A stretch of DNA of 64,000 nt from Tetranychus cinnabarinus (GCA_022266195.1 WHVY01000001.1:4216001-4280000); one strand, 5' to 3'; counted from the first letter of the stretch, positions 27,297 to 38,209 are shown. Numbers and translations: made by a program. The notes: generated by a model not told the origin, from the letters alone.

Positions 27297-27398
27297 GTTG
27301 CCCAGTGCGAGTTGATGAGTTCAATCGGATTCAAAAGCCAGGCCAAAAAGCTGGACCATATTAAAGACGAATCGCCTAATCCTGTTGTTAATAATTAG
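27297..27398 (+). other. Possible terminal exon of an unrecognised gene
   Basis: After a strong polypyrimidine tract and cag acceptor (ending 27296), a frame encodes KVIVAQCELMSSIGFKSQAK, then about 15 more residues, and stops at TAG 27396-27398. A preceding donor-like ctg|gtatgt at about 27207 would join in frame. The composition looks coding, but the stretch is too short for me to assign a family. It could equally be a chance frame. Confidence 0.25.
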
Positions 27399-27904
27399 AG
27401 ACGCTTGTTTTGTTCCTATTAATCACGTATGAATGACAAAATAGTATGATTTACATTTGATAAATTAATCCAAAATGCAAGTCAAACTGAATACCCTTTA
27501 GCCATGCCACTCAACCTAAGTTAGGTAAGGTTAAAGTTGACAAGTCAATTGATGTCAAAGTACATTTAAAGCCATATCAAATTAATAAGCTTAGTTCGTG
27601 AACATATTTTCAAATAACAATTGAGGTTATCTAATTGAGAGCCAAAGAAAGATTAAAATCTTGTTAGCTAAAGAGAAATGGCAAAAGAGAAGAAATAAAA
27701 TGTCAATTGATAGGAAGGTCAGGTAAGAAGGAAAGTTGAAAATGGTGATGCCAATGATGACGATGATGAGGACGGTAAAAAAGAGGAAGATATCGAGTCG
27801 CTTTCTTACCTTTTTTTGCGCTTCTTTTGCTTACCTTTTCAATGGTACATTTCAATGGATTTGTGAATTGTTTTGTTGTAAGTTAGCGCCTTTCTCAATG
27901 ATAT

Positions 27905-28110
27905 CTTTTTGTAAACTTTGGTCTAATCCATTGTTACCAGGTCAAGTGGGAAGTAAAGTTATATTTATTATAATAGGTGAGAAATATGGTTAGACTATAT
28001 ACGAACGCGACTCGACTATTGATACCTTAACTATTGATTCTTAAGTGTTACAATAAAGTCACACAACGTTAAACATAAATAATAACTGGAAATACAATAA
28101 AGTGAAAAAA
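27905..28110. repeat. Inverted copy of the 15765-15950 block
   Basis: Reverse complement of the segment downstream of the fatty acid synthase, with the same cgaacgcgactcgac and ccaggtcaagtggga words. It sits about 450 bp upstream of the start codon of zinc-finger copy B and may contribute to its upstream region. Confidence 0.8.
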
Positions 28111-28565
28111 CCTTGAATTGAGTTTTTCTTTTCTTTTTCTTCTTCTAGCTCTCAACATATTTTTACCTTGATTTGCACACCTTTGGATATGGATGCTTTT
28201 ATTAACTTACATTCAGCCAATTTGTCGTCCCCACATCAGTTTAATCATTAAGAATCAATTGGAAGTGTTGAAATTGATGATGAAAATGACGGAAAATGGC
28301 AAAAAAGGAAAAAAATCAACAATCAAAATTCAAGATTCTCAGAATCAAACATTGATATCAAAATGGACAAGAATTGAAATTTGTTCATTTTTCATTTCAA
28401 CAGTTTTCACCTTTTTTCACCTTATTATTGGACCATTTAAACTCCTCCTTTCGCCCTTGTGGGATTGACTCGGGCCAACCTAGAGGAACCCAAATTTACT
28501 TGAAGTCGATTCACTCGCTGTTAACTGTTTCTCAATTTACTTTGCAATTTCAACCTTTCCTGACA

Positions 28566-30651
28566 ATGTCACTCTTTGATGGGCAAATCTTTAGGCCTTG
28601 GGATCAATCATCACCATCATCATCACCTTCCACCTCGTCATCATGTTGTTCCCAATTAAATCAATTGTTTTGTTATAATTCTGTGTTTAACTTTCCTTCC
28701 TTGCCAAATAACGAGCAAAAAAAGCAGCGACCAAAAAGGTTTAAATGTGTCCATTGTGATGTTTCATTTTCAAATAATGGTCAGCTTAAAGGGCACATTA
28801 GGATTCATACAGGTAATTATCAATTATATAATTTTTCATTCCTTTTAATCAACAGCCTTTTCATTGACAATTGTTGACGTTTTAAATGATTAGTCTGAAT
28901 GGTTTTACCAAAGTGTTTATATTAAAAGATTATGAAAAGTGTTTTCAAGTGGATTTAAGCAGATTTAACATTAATATTGGTTGTTGACTTTTTCAATGTA
29001 AAAATGGTAAATGGTAAATGTTATTTGTTGATAAATTGTGTCGACATGATACTTTGAAAGCAAATTATCATAACAATAAGAGCAAAAATAAGCGTCAAAA
29101 TGACCTGAACTGTTAAACAAATTTACGTCCTTTAGTTGAACACAAAGAAAAGTTAAAACACTCGAGGAAATCAAAATATGAAAATGTTTTCTCACTTATA
29201 ACATAGCAAAATGATAAATTAATATTAATACATAAGAAGTGGATTAATTACCGGATTCACCAAGATTAGTCTCAGCTCAAGTCATTGAAATATGAGAAGT
29301 AAAACAATTTGAATCGCCATCTGATATCAACTCCTCCTTTCATTGATTTCAAACTTCCATTGGTTTCCATCTTTCATCCCTTTTATCCTGATCAACCTCC
29401 TTCATCCCACCCTCAGCTAGCCTCTAACACATTATGGTCTGGTTGATACATTAAATAGCTTACGAGGCAAACATCAATCAATCATTGTTGTAACACAATT
29501 TCAGATTTATTTCATTAAGCCTAAATTGTATTATATTTCAACGCAAACCATTCAATGTTTCATTAAAATTATCGCAAGCTTCAATTTTGCTGTAAGATTT
29601 TCAAATCCTCAGAGCTTCAATTTTAATGTTTGATTAATGTTTTAATTTACTCACAGAGTTAGTATATCAGTGTGTATCAGTTAACATCGCTGAAAGCTGA
29701 GCGTCTATTTCAATCACTCAGTCGATCTCATTTGTCATTCATCCTTCAATATCAATTGCTATTTACCTTTGTTAACTTTGAAAGGCTATGATGAAAGATA
29801 GCCGAGACAAAGGATAAGACGAACGTTTGACAAGGTATTTAGTCCATTGTATTGACCCAAGAAAAGGTTAAACCTTCAAAAGTGTAAAGTGTTAAAGATA
29901 AAAGTTTAAGATGAAAAGAACCTAAAAGAAGAAGAAGAGGAAGAAAGAGTAAGATGAAGATGAAGATGGCGAAAGTGAGATAATCCCGCCTTTTCTTTAA
30001 TTAAACTCATTAAAGCGTAAGAAATAAGCCTTTGAATGTTGGAATCTTAAAGAGACCCGAAAATGATTGTAAGGCTTGTGAATGGGCTGAAAGAAGGTGT
30101 GGATCAGTGGTTGGTCATCTTTACCAAATAATGGTTATTGTGTATTACTGTGACTCTCAAGTAGCTAAGGTCACTTGAAAAGGCTACTTAAACCATGTTA
30201 TCTTACAATTTCTTGAAGTGTCGCTTTCAAGTAAACAGTAAATAATGTGTGAAAAGTATCGCTTTTTTGTCAATTGTTCATCACACCATAATGTAATAAC
30301 ATTGTCAATGAAACACTTTGAAGAGCATTAAATCACTTTGAATTTAAGTAATTAATTGATTTGCATTTTTATCTCTTTTTATTAACAGGTGAACGTCCAT
30401 TTGCTTGTGATCATGAAAATTGTGGCAAAACGTTTACTAGAAATGAAGAGTTGACTCGACATAAACGTATTCACAGTGGATTAAGGCCTTTCTCTTGTTC
30501 AATATGTTCAAAGAGATTTGGTCGTAAAGATCATCTTAAAAAGCATATTAAAACCCATCAAAGATGTGGACCAATGTCAATCCCGATTCCAATCCAATTG
30601 AACCAATTACAGTTTCCATTCAATTATAATCCATGGATAACACCTTTATAA
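28566..30651 (+). CDS. Three-finger C2H2 zinc-finger protein, copy B (169 aa)
   Basis: Exons 28566-28812 and 30389-30651 join at the Gly of the HTG|GERPF linker (donor gtaatt, acceptor attaacag), giving 169 aa. The N-terminus MSLFDGQIFRPWDQSS and the basic QKKQRPKRFK motif before finger 1 are shared with copy A, but the Ser-rich linker is shorter. Fingers are C-x2-C, C-x4-C and C-x2-C types, all ending H-x3-H. The C-terminal 87 residues are identical to copy A. The 1576-bp intron contains the 395-bp repeat (29804-30198) and the block shared with 16345-16510. A polyadenylation-type AATAAA overlaps the stop (30650-30655). Likely a DNA-binding regulator that arose with copy A by inverted duplication. 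Copy-specific function is unknown. Confidence 0.8.
29804..30198. repeat. 395-bp direct repeat, copy 2
   Basis: Counterpart of 19288-19682 in the same orientation, although the neighbouring zinc-finger exons are inverted relative to each other. Here it is intronic and ends about 127 bp before the 375-bp inverted block. It contains no ORF of note. Confidence 0.9.
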
Positions 30652-30700
30652 TAAATGGCCAATCAAATCAACACAATTTATCATCTATGTACATAAAGAA
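30326..30700. repeat. 375-bp inverted block, copy 2
   Basis: Reverse-complement partner of 20041-20415. It covers the intron end, coding exon 2 and the start of the 3' region of zinc-finger copy B. Confidence 0.9.
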
Positions 30701-32563
30701 GCCACTAATTAAAATTCAAATTAAATGTATCTTCACATTGAGACGTAATGCTTAACAATAAAAAGCATTGCCCGAGAACAAAAAATGCAATTATCATTGA
30801 AATTGGCGTCAACAATCATTGAATAATAAGGCTAGCTACATGAGAATAGCTGGAAACTTTGATTTTGGAGATACTTGAATATAATAGTCAGAATTGCCAC
30901 TAAATTCATTGTTAACGAACACTGTATCTATTAGCAAATGTCCATTCAATCGTGATTGTCAAGAATATAAAAACGCTGTTCAACACTTTGGCATATTAAG
31001 AAGTTCATGATTGAATACTTATCTGTTGATTACCATTACCTCAGTCTAAATCTGAACAAACATGACACATATTAATATTAACCTTGATAGATTCTAGGAA
31101 TTGAATCAATATTTTCCAAGAACCAGAACAGATCAAAACACTGAAATCAATTGCAATTTAATTCACCAATTTTGTTTGGGTCAAACAAAGTCCAACCTGA
31201 ACTCTTTAGCGATTGCTATGGCTTACATTAAGCAGTTGATTTGTATTTATCCCGTTATTAACAAGTAAATTAACAAGAATAACTAGAAAATACAATGATA
31301 TGTTAATGAAATATTCAAAGCTGTTAATGCATATGATAAAACTCACAATTCTATTAATATATTGTCCATTTCTCAATTTCACTCGCATAAAAGTTCCCTT
31401 TTTTAAAGGTTCCGACAAAAAATAGCTGGTAAGCAACCCTGTTGGTTTTAAATTGACCAAACTGCTAACATCATTCAGATTGAACATGGTATTAATAATA
31501 GAGATAGTTGGCTCTTCTGAATGGCATTATTAATGATCATCCCGATATTATCAGTTATTTTTTTATTTCAGGATTTTCCATAGTAAACTCACAAAAGTTG
31601 CCATGAACTGTTGATATAATAATAATGATCTAATGAAATATATATTTCAAAGTTTTTTGATAAAAAAATTCGAGAATAAGAAAAGAATATTACATGATGA
31701 AAACTTATGTTTGCAATCATTAACTTCACAGATGACCAAAGAGAAGCAAGAGATAGCATGAGAAAGGGTAAAGGGTCCTAAGCAAAGAGTAATAGCTATA
31801 CACTTTAGTCCTGAGTAAGATGAGGGTTGATTCTGATCTCCCCTAAAGATGGTGATGCTACCGAAAAACAAATAAGTCAAAATTAAGGAATTAAAGCAGT
31901 TTTGGTATGAGTTTAATTTGATAATTGAAAAAATAATAATTTATATATATAATATTGTAAATTGGCATGTTGTAGCGATAAGGAAATCATGCATGATATT
32001 TATTTTTGATATAGCAGTAATACTCATACAACAATTTTCATTCTGTACAAAAATTATGATATGAAATTTTCAACAACGTAAATTTAATGCTGATTATTAC
32101 ACAAAATTAAAATAAGAAAAGTTTGCTGGATTGCGATGATACTTTCTTTGGTATTCTGGCTTTCTGGTAAGCTGTTTATTTTATTTAATATCAAATATTT
32201 AATTAAATTTTCAATTTTTCGCTTAATTTAGTGAAGATCTGAAAAGAAGGAGATCAGAGAAAGACGATTAAAAGGCCAAGGCAGAAAAACTAAGCTTGAA
32301 AATAAATCATATAGCGAACAGTGCACGGCTCTTTTGAGAATGTCCTTTGCTGTAGAAGTAATGCTTGTGTGCGTTAAAAGATGTTAATTTTGACGATCTA
32401 CGGTGCGGATGGAGGGTAATTCGAAATAAGAACGATACATTCTGAAAGCTTGACGATTTTTAGAATAAAGTTTGCTGGCGATGAGTTTGAAGGATATGGT
32501 ATGACGGCGACGATGAGATGTCTTTTTATGATCTTCAGTGGCACTGCAGAAGAGAGAGTATGG
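30701..32563. other. AT-rich stretch, one weak exon candidate
   Basis: No gene is recognised. On the minus strand, an ATG at 31487 opens a 47-codon frame (containing LKKGTFMRVKLRNGQYINRI) that ends at a gtgagt donor near 31346. A downstream partner exon could not be assigned. A second minus frame (31647-31880) has no recognisable features. Confidence 0.35.
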
Positions 32564-33158
32564 TTAAGATGGTATGCTATGCTTGACTTTGTGAAGGTAT
32601 TTCTTGGTGTAGTTTTCTGATGGGTTATGAAATAGGCCACAATGGGCCCTCTTGAGAGCATTAAGCTCTTTTTTTCGTGCCCGCCAATTCCGCTGTCAAA
32701 TCTTTCAACATGTAACATTGCGTTGATACTAATGAGGGTGATGGCGGTGATGAGAATGAAGGCACTTCACATGAGAAATGAATTGATGGGAATGCAATGA
32801 TTTCATCAGGCAGAGCATTATTCACTAGACGCCTGCGTCCATTGCAGTCTATAGAATACATGATGGGTGAAAAATGACGAGAGCAAACATACAAGTTTGC
32901 ACAGTTATGACTATGAATATGTGTTGGAAGAGCAAACGATAACAAATCAATCCAGGCTTGGCACTCTTCTTGATCAGATGGAAATGAAAATAATGAGACC
33001 ATTGTCAGTTTTTGATGAATTAGTTTATGACAATACAATTCTGGGCAGACATTCAGAATGTTTCCTGAAGCTATAGAATGACTAAGGGGAACCGTGATGT
33101 CATTCCATTTCAAGATTCCATCATAATTGTCTTCTTCGAAATAAAGAGGGTACATCAT
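32564..33158 (-). pseudogene. THAP zinc-finger domain protein, frameshifted remnant
   Basis: The frame 33158-32661 contains a C2CH THAP domain. It has CPELYC, then FSFPSDQEECQAWIDLL, then VCSRHF, a basic RRRLVNNALP in place of the family's AVPTIF end, and spacing typical of the family. THAP domains are DNA-binding modules of P-element-type transposases and of host factors derived from them. After the domain the frame enters LKDLTAEL and stops. In the +1 frame the same strand continues as a natural-looking coiled-coil/basic segment (ARKKELNALKRAHCGLFHN and on) to a stop at 32564-32566. This points to a one-base frameshift near 32680. No transposase core is seen nearby. An intron instead of a frameshift cannot be excluded. 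Confidence 0.6.
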
Positions 33159-34117
33159 GAGATCGTTTCTAATCAGCTTAAAGATATGGGAAACATCACG
33201 AAGAAAACTATCGATTTGCCATTGATTTTAAATTTAGATATATCAACATCGACACCAAGTAGCGCCCTAAGTAATCTATTTTTTGAAGCTTCATAGCAAA
33301 CAGTAGCTAAACACTCTTAGCTTTCTATCTATCTTTGCATATGATCCTATTTAGACTATTTCAAGCGACATTTTCAGTTAAAATTATACTGAGCGTGCAA
33401 ACTCTATTTATGCTTTAAAAGCTTGGTTTGACAATTCTGACCGAAATTGTAAATCCAAATAGATAACCAGACTTTTATATAAGTTGCTTTGCTAACACCA
33501 TCTATCGTTTTTGGGGTGACAAGTTTTATCGATTATTTGACAAACCAAACCATCTAATATTGCAACTACAGGATTTTCGGAATTTTTCGTTTTTTGCATT
33601 CAAACTCGAGAACTTACGTTGCAGTAGTGTAGAGCAAAATGATCATGGTTCACGGTTGATGTATGTCTTCGAACAAAATTTTCAAGAGCTTCGAACTTCC
33701 TTCTACTAGTAAATAGCGAATCATAATAATTAACTGTTAGGTATCTAGTATCAACGACAGTTCGGAATGAGACTTAAATTGTACCAGAATGGGTCTGGCA
33801 ATCTGTATACCAGCTTTTTGATTGATGATAGAGTGTATAAAAAAGATCGAACTGCGAGTTTTCACACTGCTTTCAGCAAGCATCAACAATTTAAATTTGT
33901 CTGAAATGGATTTTACCTGAATGCAATAGCTAACTTTGTATTGACATGAATCAACTAACAAGTAGTCTTATGATGAGATAATGATCTGAGAATGCCATTC
34001 AAGAAAATGAAAAGAATCGACGTTAAAGACTGATTTCAGTTTATCACTCATCGATTGATAGGATTGACTAAAAATGATCATCCAATTAATCTAAATCAGG
34101 ATAACATCTCCTTTCTT
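33159..34117. other. Intergenic, nothing recognised
   Basis: AT-rich sequence between the THAP remnant and the first cystatin. Short frames on both strands have no recognisable domains. Confidence 0.5.
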
Positions 34118-34125
34118 TATATAAG
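34118..34125 (+). promoter_or_regulatory. TATA box of the plus-strand cystatin
   Basis: TATATAAG lies 92 bp upstream of the cystatin start codon at 34218. Related TATTTAAA motifs lie at the equivalent distance upstream of the minus-strand cystatins at 36766 and 43778, which supports the assignment. Confidence 0.6.
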
Positions 34126-34217
34126 ATTGATTGGTTTCCATTTGAAATTCAAATCGATTCCAGCATTTAACCAGTAAACAACTTTTATTACCTGTGAAAG
34201 AAGAGATTCATTCAAAA

Positions 34218-34694
34218 ATGAAATTCGCCATCATCCTAACTGCCTGCCTTTTTGGGACTGTGTTTGCTCAAGAAGGGATACCCGGTGGGTGGAATTCACT
34301 TTCTACTAACGATTCAACTGTTAACCAGTTAGCTATTAAAAGTGTTAATCACCACAACTCGGTCAACAACAGTGCCTATTACAAGAAACTTGTTAAAATC
34401 CAAGAAGCTCGATATCAAGTCGTCGCTGGATTCAAATATGAAATTAAATTTTTGATTGGCAAAACTGAATGCGCTAAAACCGGAAATTACACTGATTCAT
34501 GTCAAGTCGTTGCCAATGTAAGTTTCAATTCTTATACTCATCCAAACAAGCTGAAAAAAGTATTGAGGACTTGTTATTCATTTATTTTCTCTTCTCATTA
34601 ACAGTCACCTACTGAACTATGTACTTATGTTTTCTGGTTGCCTCCTGTTGATAAAGATCGAATTACTTCGTTCGATTGTGTTGCTACAAAGTAG
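34218..34694 (+). CDS. Secreted type-2 cystatin 1 (129 aa), classical QVVAG
   Basis: Exons 34218-34517 and 34605-34694 (87-bp intron, phase 0). MKFAIILTACLFGTVFA is a signal peptide, followed by the mature N-terminus with the conserved Gly (PGGW). The hallmark first hairpin QVVAG is intact. Four cysteines (TEC, DSC, ELC, FDC) fit the two disulfides of type-2 cystatins, and the second loop has LPP in place of the usual PW. These proteins inhibit papain/cathepsin-type cysteine proteases by inserting the Gly and both loops into the active-site cleft. The start at MKF is preferred over the upstream in-frame ATG (34194) because all paralogues share it and the signal peptide begins there. This is the only plus-strand member of the cluster and the only one with a full QxVxG. 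AATAAA lies at 34737-34742. Confidence 0.9.
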
Positions 34695-34736
34695 TTTGAA
34701 GATCGTTTGATTCAAGCAGTTTATTAAGTCCACTTG

Positions 34737-34742
34737 AATAAA
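34737..34742 (+). terminator. Polyadenylation signal of cystatin 1
   Basis: AATAAA lies 43 bp after the stop codon of the plus-strand cystatin. Confidence 0.6.
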
Positions 34743-34961
34743 GTGAAGATGTTCTTGAAAAACATCTCACAATCAATTGTGAGCTTCCATCAACTGATTG
34801 CTTCATCTTGTTTACCTGTTTTTATAATAATGTATTAGTATGGTTAATTTGAGGTAAAATTAATAGAAATTAAAGCATTTAAATATTTTCCTGATTGTAT
34901 TCGCAACTCAAATTGAATATATTATAAACAAGTATCTATTGGTGTTAATTGTCATTGTCAT

Positions 34962-35525
34962 TGATAAAACCTTCTTCTTTCCTGGATTTAAAGGTTGACT
35001 TTTCTTCTCGATTCTTCCAATAACTCTTTCAACGGCATATTCAAGATCATTGAGAATAACTGCTTTTCGTTTATATCTAGCCACATTAAGGGCTGATTCA
35101 TTGCACACATTAGCGATATCGGCTCCACTGAATCCAGGTGTTAAAGAGGCCAGACGTGCTGAGATACTTTCTGGTTTAATCGAAAGTTTTATGTCTTTCA
35201 AGTATTTCTCAAAAGTTTCTTTTCTTTATTCGAGTGTAGGTAAATCTATCAGAATATGTTGAACAAATGCACCCGGTCAAAAAAGTGCTTTGTCCAGAAC
35301 TATGTTTGTTGATGACAAAAGAATGACACCTTTTTGGCCAGCCTTACCACCCATTTCAACTAGCAATCGATTTAGAGTTTGTTCCTCTTCTCCTGAAGTT
35401 TCGACTCTAGTCCCACTCCTTTTCCTCCCGATTGCATCAATTGTTTCAATATAAACTGAATGCTCTTTTGAGCTTCTTTGAGCCGATTCTTTGGTCAAAA
35501 CCCGTAAAAATGGCACTAAATCCAC
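34962..35525 (-). pseudogene. m-AAA protease (AFG3L2-like) fragment, dead
   Basis: One minus-strand frame without introns matches the AAA+ region of mitochondrial FtsH/AFG3L2-type proteases. It reads IDAIGRKRSG, then TLNRLLVEMGG, then a second-region-of-homology segment, then LASLTPGFSGADIANVCNES, then AVERVIGRIEKKSQ. Walker B, normally an Asp-Glu pair in this family, reads Glu-Thr here. The frame has two internal stops: TGA where the arginine of the LLRPGRFD-type motif is expected, and TAA shortly after. Homology ends before the HEAGH protease motif, and the N-terminal Walker A and membrane parts are absent. The lack of introns suggests a retrocopy or a piece of one large exon. Its middle part is repeated inverted at 35594-35770. 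Confidence 0.8.
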
Positions 35526-35770
35526 TTACTTATAGTTCAAGTGAAAAATTGAAAAAGGACCAGATTTACCCAAAAAACAATTTATTAATTGAAGAACAAA
35601 CTCTAAATCGATTGCTAGTTGAAATGGGTGGTAAGGCTGGCCAAAAAGGTGTCATTCTTTTGTCATCAACAAACATAGTTCTGGACAAAGCACTTTTTTG
35701 ACCGGGTGCATTTGTTCAACATATTCTGATAGATTTACCTACACTCGAATAAAGAAAAGAAACTTTTGAG
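35208..35770. repeat. Palindrome with about 177-bp near-perfect arms
   Basis: 35208-35384 and 35594-35770 are inverted copies that look identical over essentially their whole length, with a spacer of about 210 bp. Both arms contain the protease fragment TLNRLLVEMGG...DKALF. The near-identity shows that the inverted duplication is younger than the nonsense mutation, since the TGA is present in both arms. The sequence after the right arm (from about 35770) is the recurring cystatin-unit flank. Confidence 0.85.
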
Positions 35771-36282
35771 ACCAGATTTACCCAAAAAACAATTTATTAA
35801 TTGAAGAGCCAGTTGAAAATGCAAAGCGCTTATTGAACATTGAATTTTCAAACTGAAGCTGAAATCATTCGGTGAAGCCTATTATTACTTTGCTGTTTAA
35901 TTTCACTGATATTTTTTCTGACAATGTGAGTAAAAGTATTGATACTTTGTCGATAAGACTCCATACCAAAAAAACGCACAATTTGATGATAACCTTTATG
36001 CTTGATAAAGATTCTATTTTATCAGTATCGCGAAACACTAATAGAAACAGCTGAAAAAGGCTTGTTGACTTATTACAAAAAGTGTGAACTTAATTAATCA
36101 AATTGAAATTAAGACCAAACAAGATTCACAAATCAAATCTATCGAAGAACGGGTTTATTCAGATCAACTTATTAACTATGCTTACGAAGTTGCTTTCATA
36201 TCTGCTAATCTTAAATCGCAAATATAACTTTTTCCAGATCATTTACTTCGATCACATGTACTAAGAAAAATTTGAAAAATCA

Positions 36283-36766
36283 TTATTCATGATCTTGAGC
36301 TGAGTCACATTGGAAAGCAGTGATCTTGATTTCTTTAGAACCAGCGTCTTCATATAAATGTACGGTGCATATTGGAGGAAGTGTCTGTGAACAAGAAAAT
36401 GAATGAATAACAAATCTCAATAGTTTGGTCATTGTACTTAAATGAATTTTAAATGAGGCTAAAACTTACAGTTACTTTGATTTGACAAGCATCATTGTAC
36501 GGTTTAGATTTTGGACAATCAGTTTTTTGTATGTCCAGTGTAAGCTCATATTCAATTCCAGACATCAATCTAGATTTAGCGGCTCTAATCTGGACCAGTT
36601 TATTGTAATACGAACTATTTTCCTTTGCGTTAATATCCACAACGGCTAGATCAGCTAACTTAATAACTGTTGGGTCATCGACAGGAAGCGGTTTCCATTC
36701 TGGGATAGGATGACTCTTAGCAAATACAGTTCCAAAAAGGCAGACAGTTAACATGAAGAATTTCAT
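36283..36766 (-). CDS. Secreted cystatin 2 (132 aa)
   Basis: Exons 36766-36470 and 36384-36283 with an 85-bp intron in the same phase-0 position as cystatin 1. Signal peptide MKFFMLTVCLFGTVFA, then the cystatin helix (KLADLAVVDINAKENSSYYN). The first loop reads RLMSG where QxVxG is expected: the Gly is kept but the Gln and Val are lost. Four cysteines (TDC, DAC, PIC, FQC) are present. The conserved leader (tttacctgtgaagaaggag) and a TATTTAAA about 95 bp upstream suggest it is expressed. The conserved tttatt at 36153-36158 gives AATAAA on this strand. Predicted secreted cysteine-protease inhibitor with altered target preference. Confidence 0.85.
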
Positions 36767-37480
36767 TTTTGAAACAATCTCCTTCTTCACAGGTAAAAAG
36801 AGTTGGTTTACTGATTGAAAGTTGAAATAGATTTGAATATTAAATTGAAAACAAGCTACTTTAAATAGAGAAAAATATGGAAAAGGCAAAAATCTTGACA
36901 TAGTTATCTGATTCCAGTGAGAAAACAGATGATAAAGTTATAACAAAACTGAGAAGAAACGAAAAATTGAAATGGATTTAATTTCTTATATTTAGATTTT
37001 GTTTTACCAACATAATGAAACTTGAAACTTCTAAGACGGCAATCTAAAGATTGCAATGGAAATTTAAAGTCATAATTTCAAGCTGAAAATTCATTGTTAA
37101 ACAGACAATCGTAAGACATTGGTGTCAAATTAAATCAGACTAGCTTAATATCTTCATTTTCAGTATCAATCTTAAAATCAGATTTTCCGAATATTAAATT
37201 GATAAATTTGATCACAACCATTGTCCAAGTGTGATAAAAATCTGTTTAAATTAGGCAAAGAAAGCCTTTTTGATGAAATTCAAGCTTTTCAGACATCAGT
37301 CAACAGTTCTGATTTTCAGATGCAAGTTGATGAAGCTCAGAAATTCTTACAGATAAACCGGTCAATCATCGTTTAAATAAGCGCCTAAATTGTTAGTCCA
37401 TGTTCATACTTGCTCTGTGCTTTTAAATGTGTCCGTTTCGCTAAGAAGAATGGTTTCATAATGTCCTCGGTATGATAATT

Positions 37481-37636
37481 CCAGCAATCGTTGGTGTCAT
37501 TTTTGTGATGCTAATAATAATCACTCTCTCTGCTATTGCCTGCCTTATTTGTACTAAAAGACGACAGTGTAAACCATTATCAAGAGGTCCTTTTGAATTG
37601 AGATCGGATTCATTTGTAATCTTATCCTTTGTGTAG
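37481..37636 (+). pseudogene. Membrane-protein 3' fragment, copy 1
   Basis: A 52-codon open frame begins PAIVGVIFVMLIIITLSAIA and continues with CLICTKRRQCK and RGPFELRSDSFVILSFV to a stop. It matches the membrane span and tail of the intact gene at 51948-52502. The extracellular region is missing or unrecognisable upstream, so this is a gene fragment, although the frame itself is unbroken. It lies upstream of cystatin 2 in divergent orientation. Confidence 0.7.
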
Positions 37637-37737
37637 CCAATCTAAATTATATTCATTGAGAATATCTTTTAAATAAGTTCAAACAATCAACAAGCTAAAT
37701 AATAATTAATCCGCATAATGCTGGCTATAGCCTGATG

Positions 37738-38060
37738 CAGTGGATTCTCGAAAAACTACGGAGGTCGCCAATTATACGAGTGGTCGCATTTTTGTCGACA
37801 AGCTCCTAAACAAATCAAATTATTCAAATGAAAATTTCACTTAAGACCTTAAAATTGAATGGACTTGCCATCGACAAATGATTACATGAGTCCGAGGCCA
37901 CAGGAAAAAGTTTATGCTGCTTGCTCAATTGAAAACAGGGGCTCAAAATATAAACTTTTTTCTGTGACCTCAGACGACTCCAATCTTTCGTCAGTCAATG
38001 CAGCTGATTATCAGTTAATGCAGTTAAATATATTTATACGAATTTTCAGCAGTCTATCAT
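37738..38060 (+). repeat. Tail-segment repeat, copy 1 (others 44790-45130, 49130-49480)
   Basis: Shared words (ttgaatggacttgcca, cgacaaatgattacatgag, ctttcgtcagtcaatgcag) recur in three places, each following a membrane-protein fragment or its expected position. One frame here encodes a cytoplasmic-tail-like peptide with LPSTNDYMSPRPQEK and DSNLSSVNAADYQL, that is, Tyr-containing motifs. This may be a decayed 3' exon of the same receptor-like gene. That assignment is inference. Confidence 0.6.
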
Positions 38061-38209
38061 ATTTTTTCACAAGATATGAAAAATCTTTAAACTTCAGAGT
38101 GCGATTGGGACACTCTAAAGAACTTTTGATGAGACCTGACATACTCTTTTGATGTCTTCTATCATAAAAATATGTTTTTTTTGAAAAATTGAGACAATTG
38201 GAAGTGAAA

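Noticed and set aside
28193..28468. Plus-strand frame upstream of zinc-finger copy B
   Set aside because: No homology, overlaps the likely 5' leader, and has no counterpart upstream of copy A.
32398..32718. Minus-strand 106-codon frame overlapping the THAP remnant
   Set aside because: It is the third frame over the THAP frameshift region and lacks recognisable features; the +1 continuation gives the more natural coiled coil.
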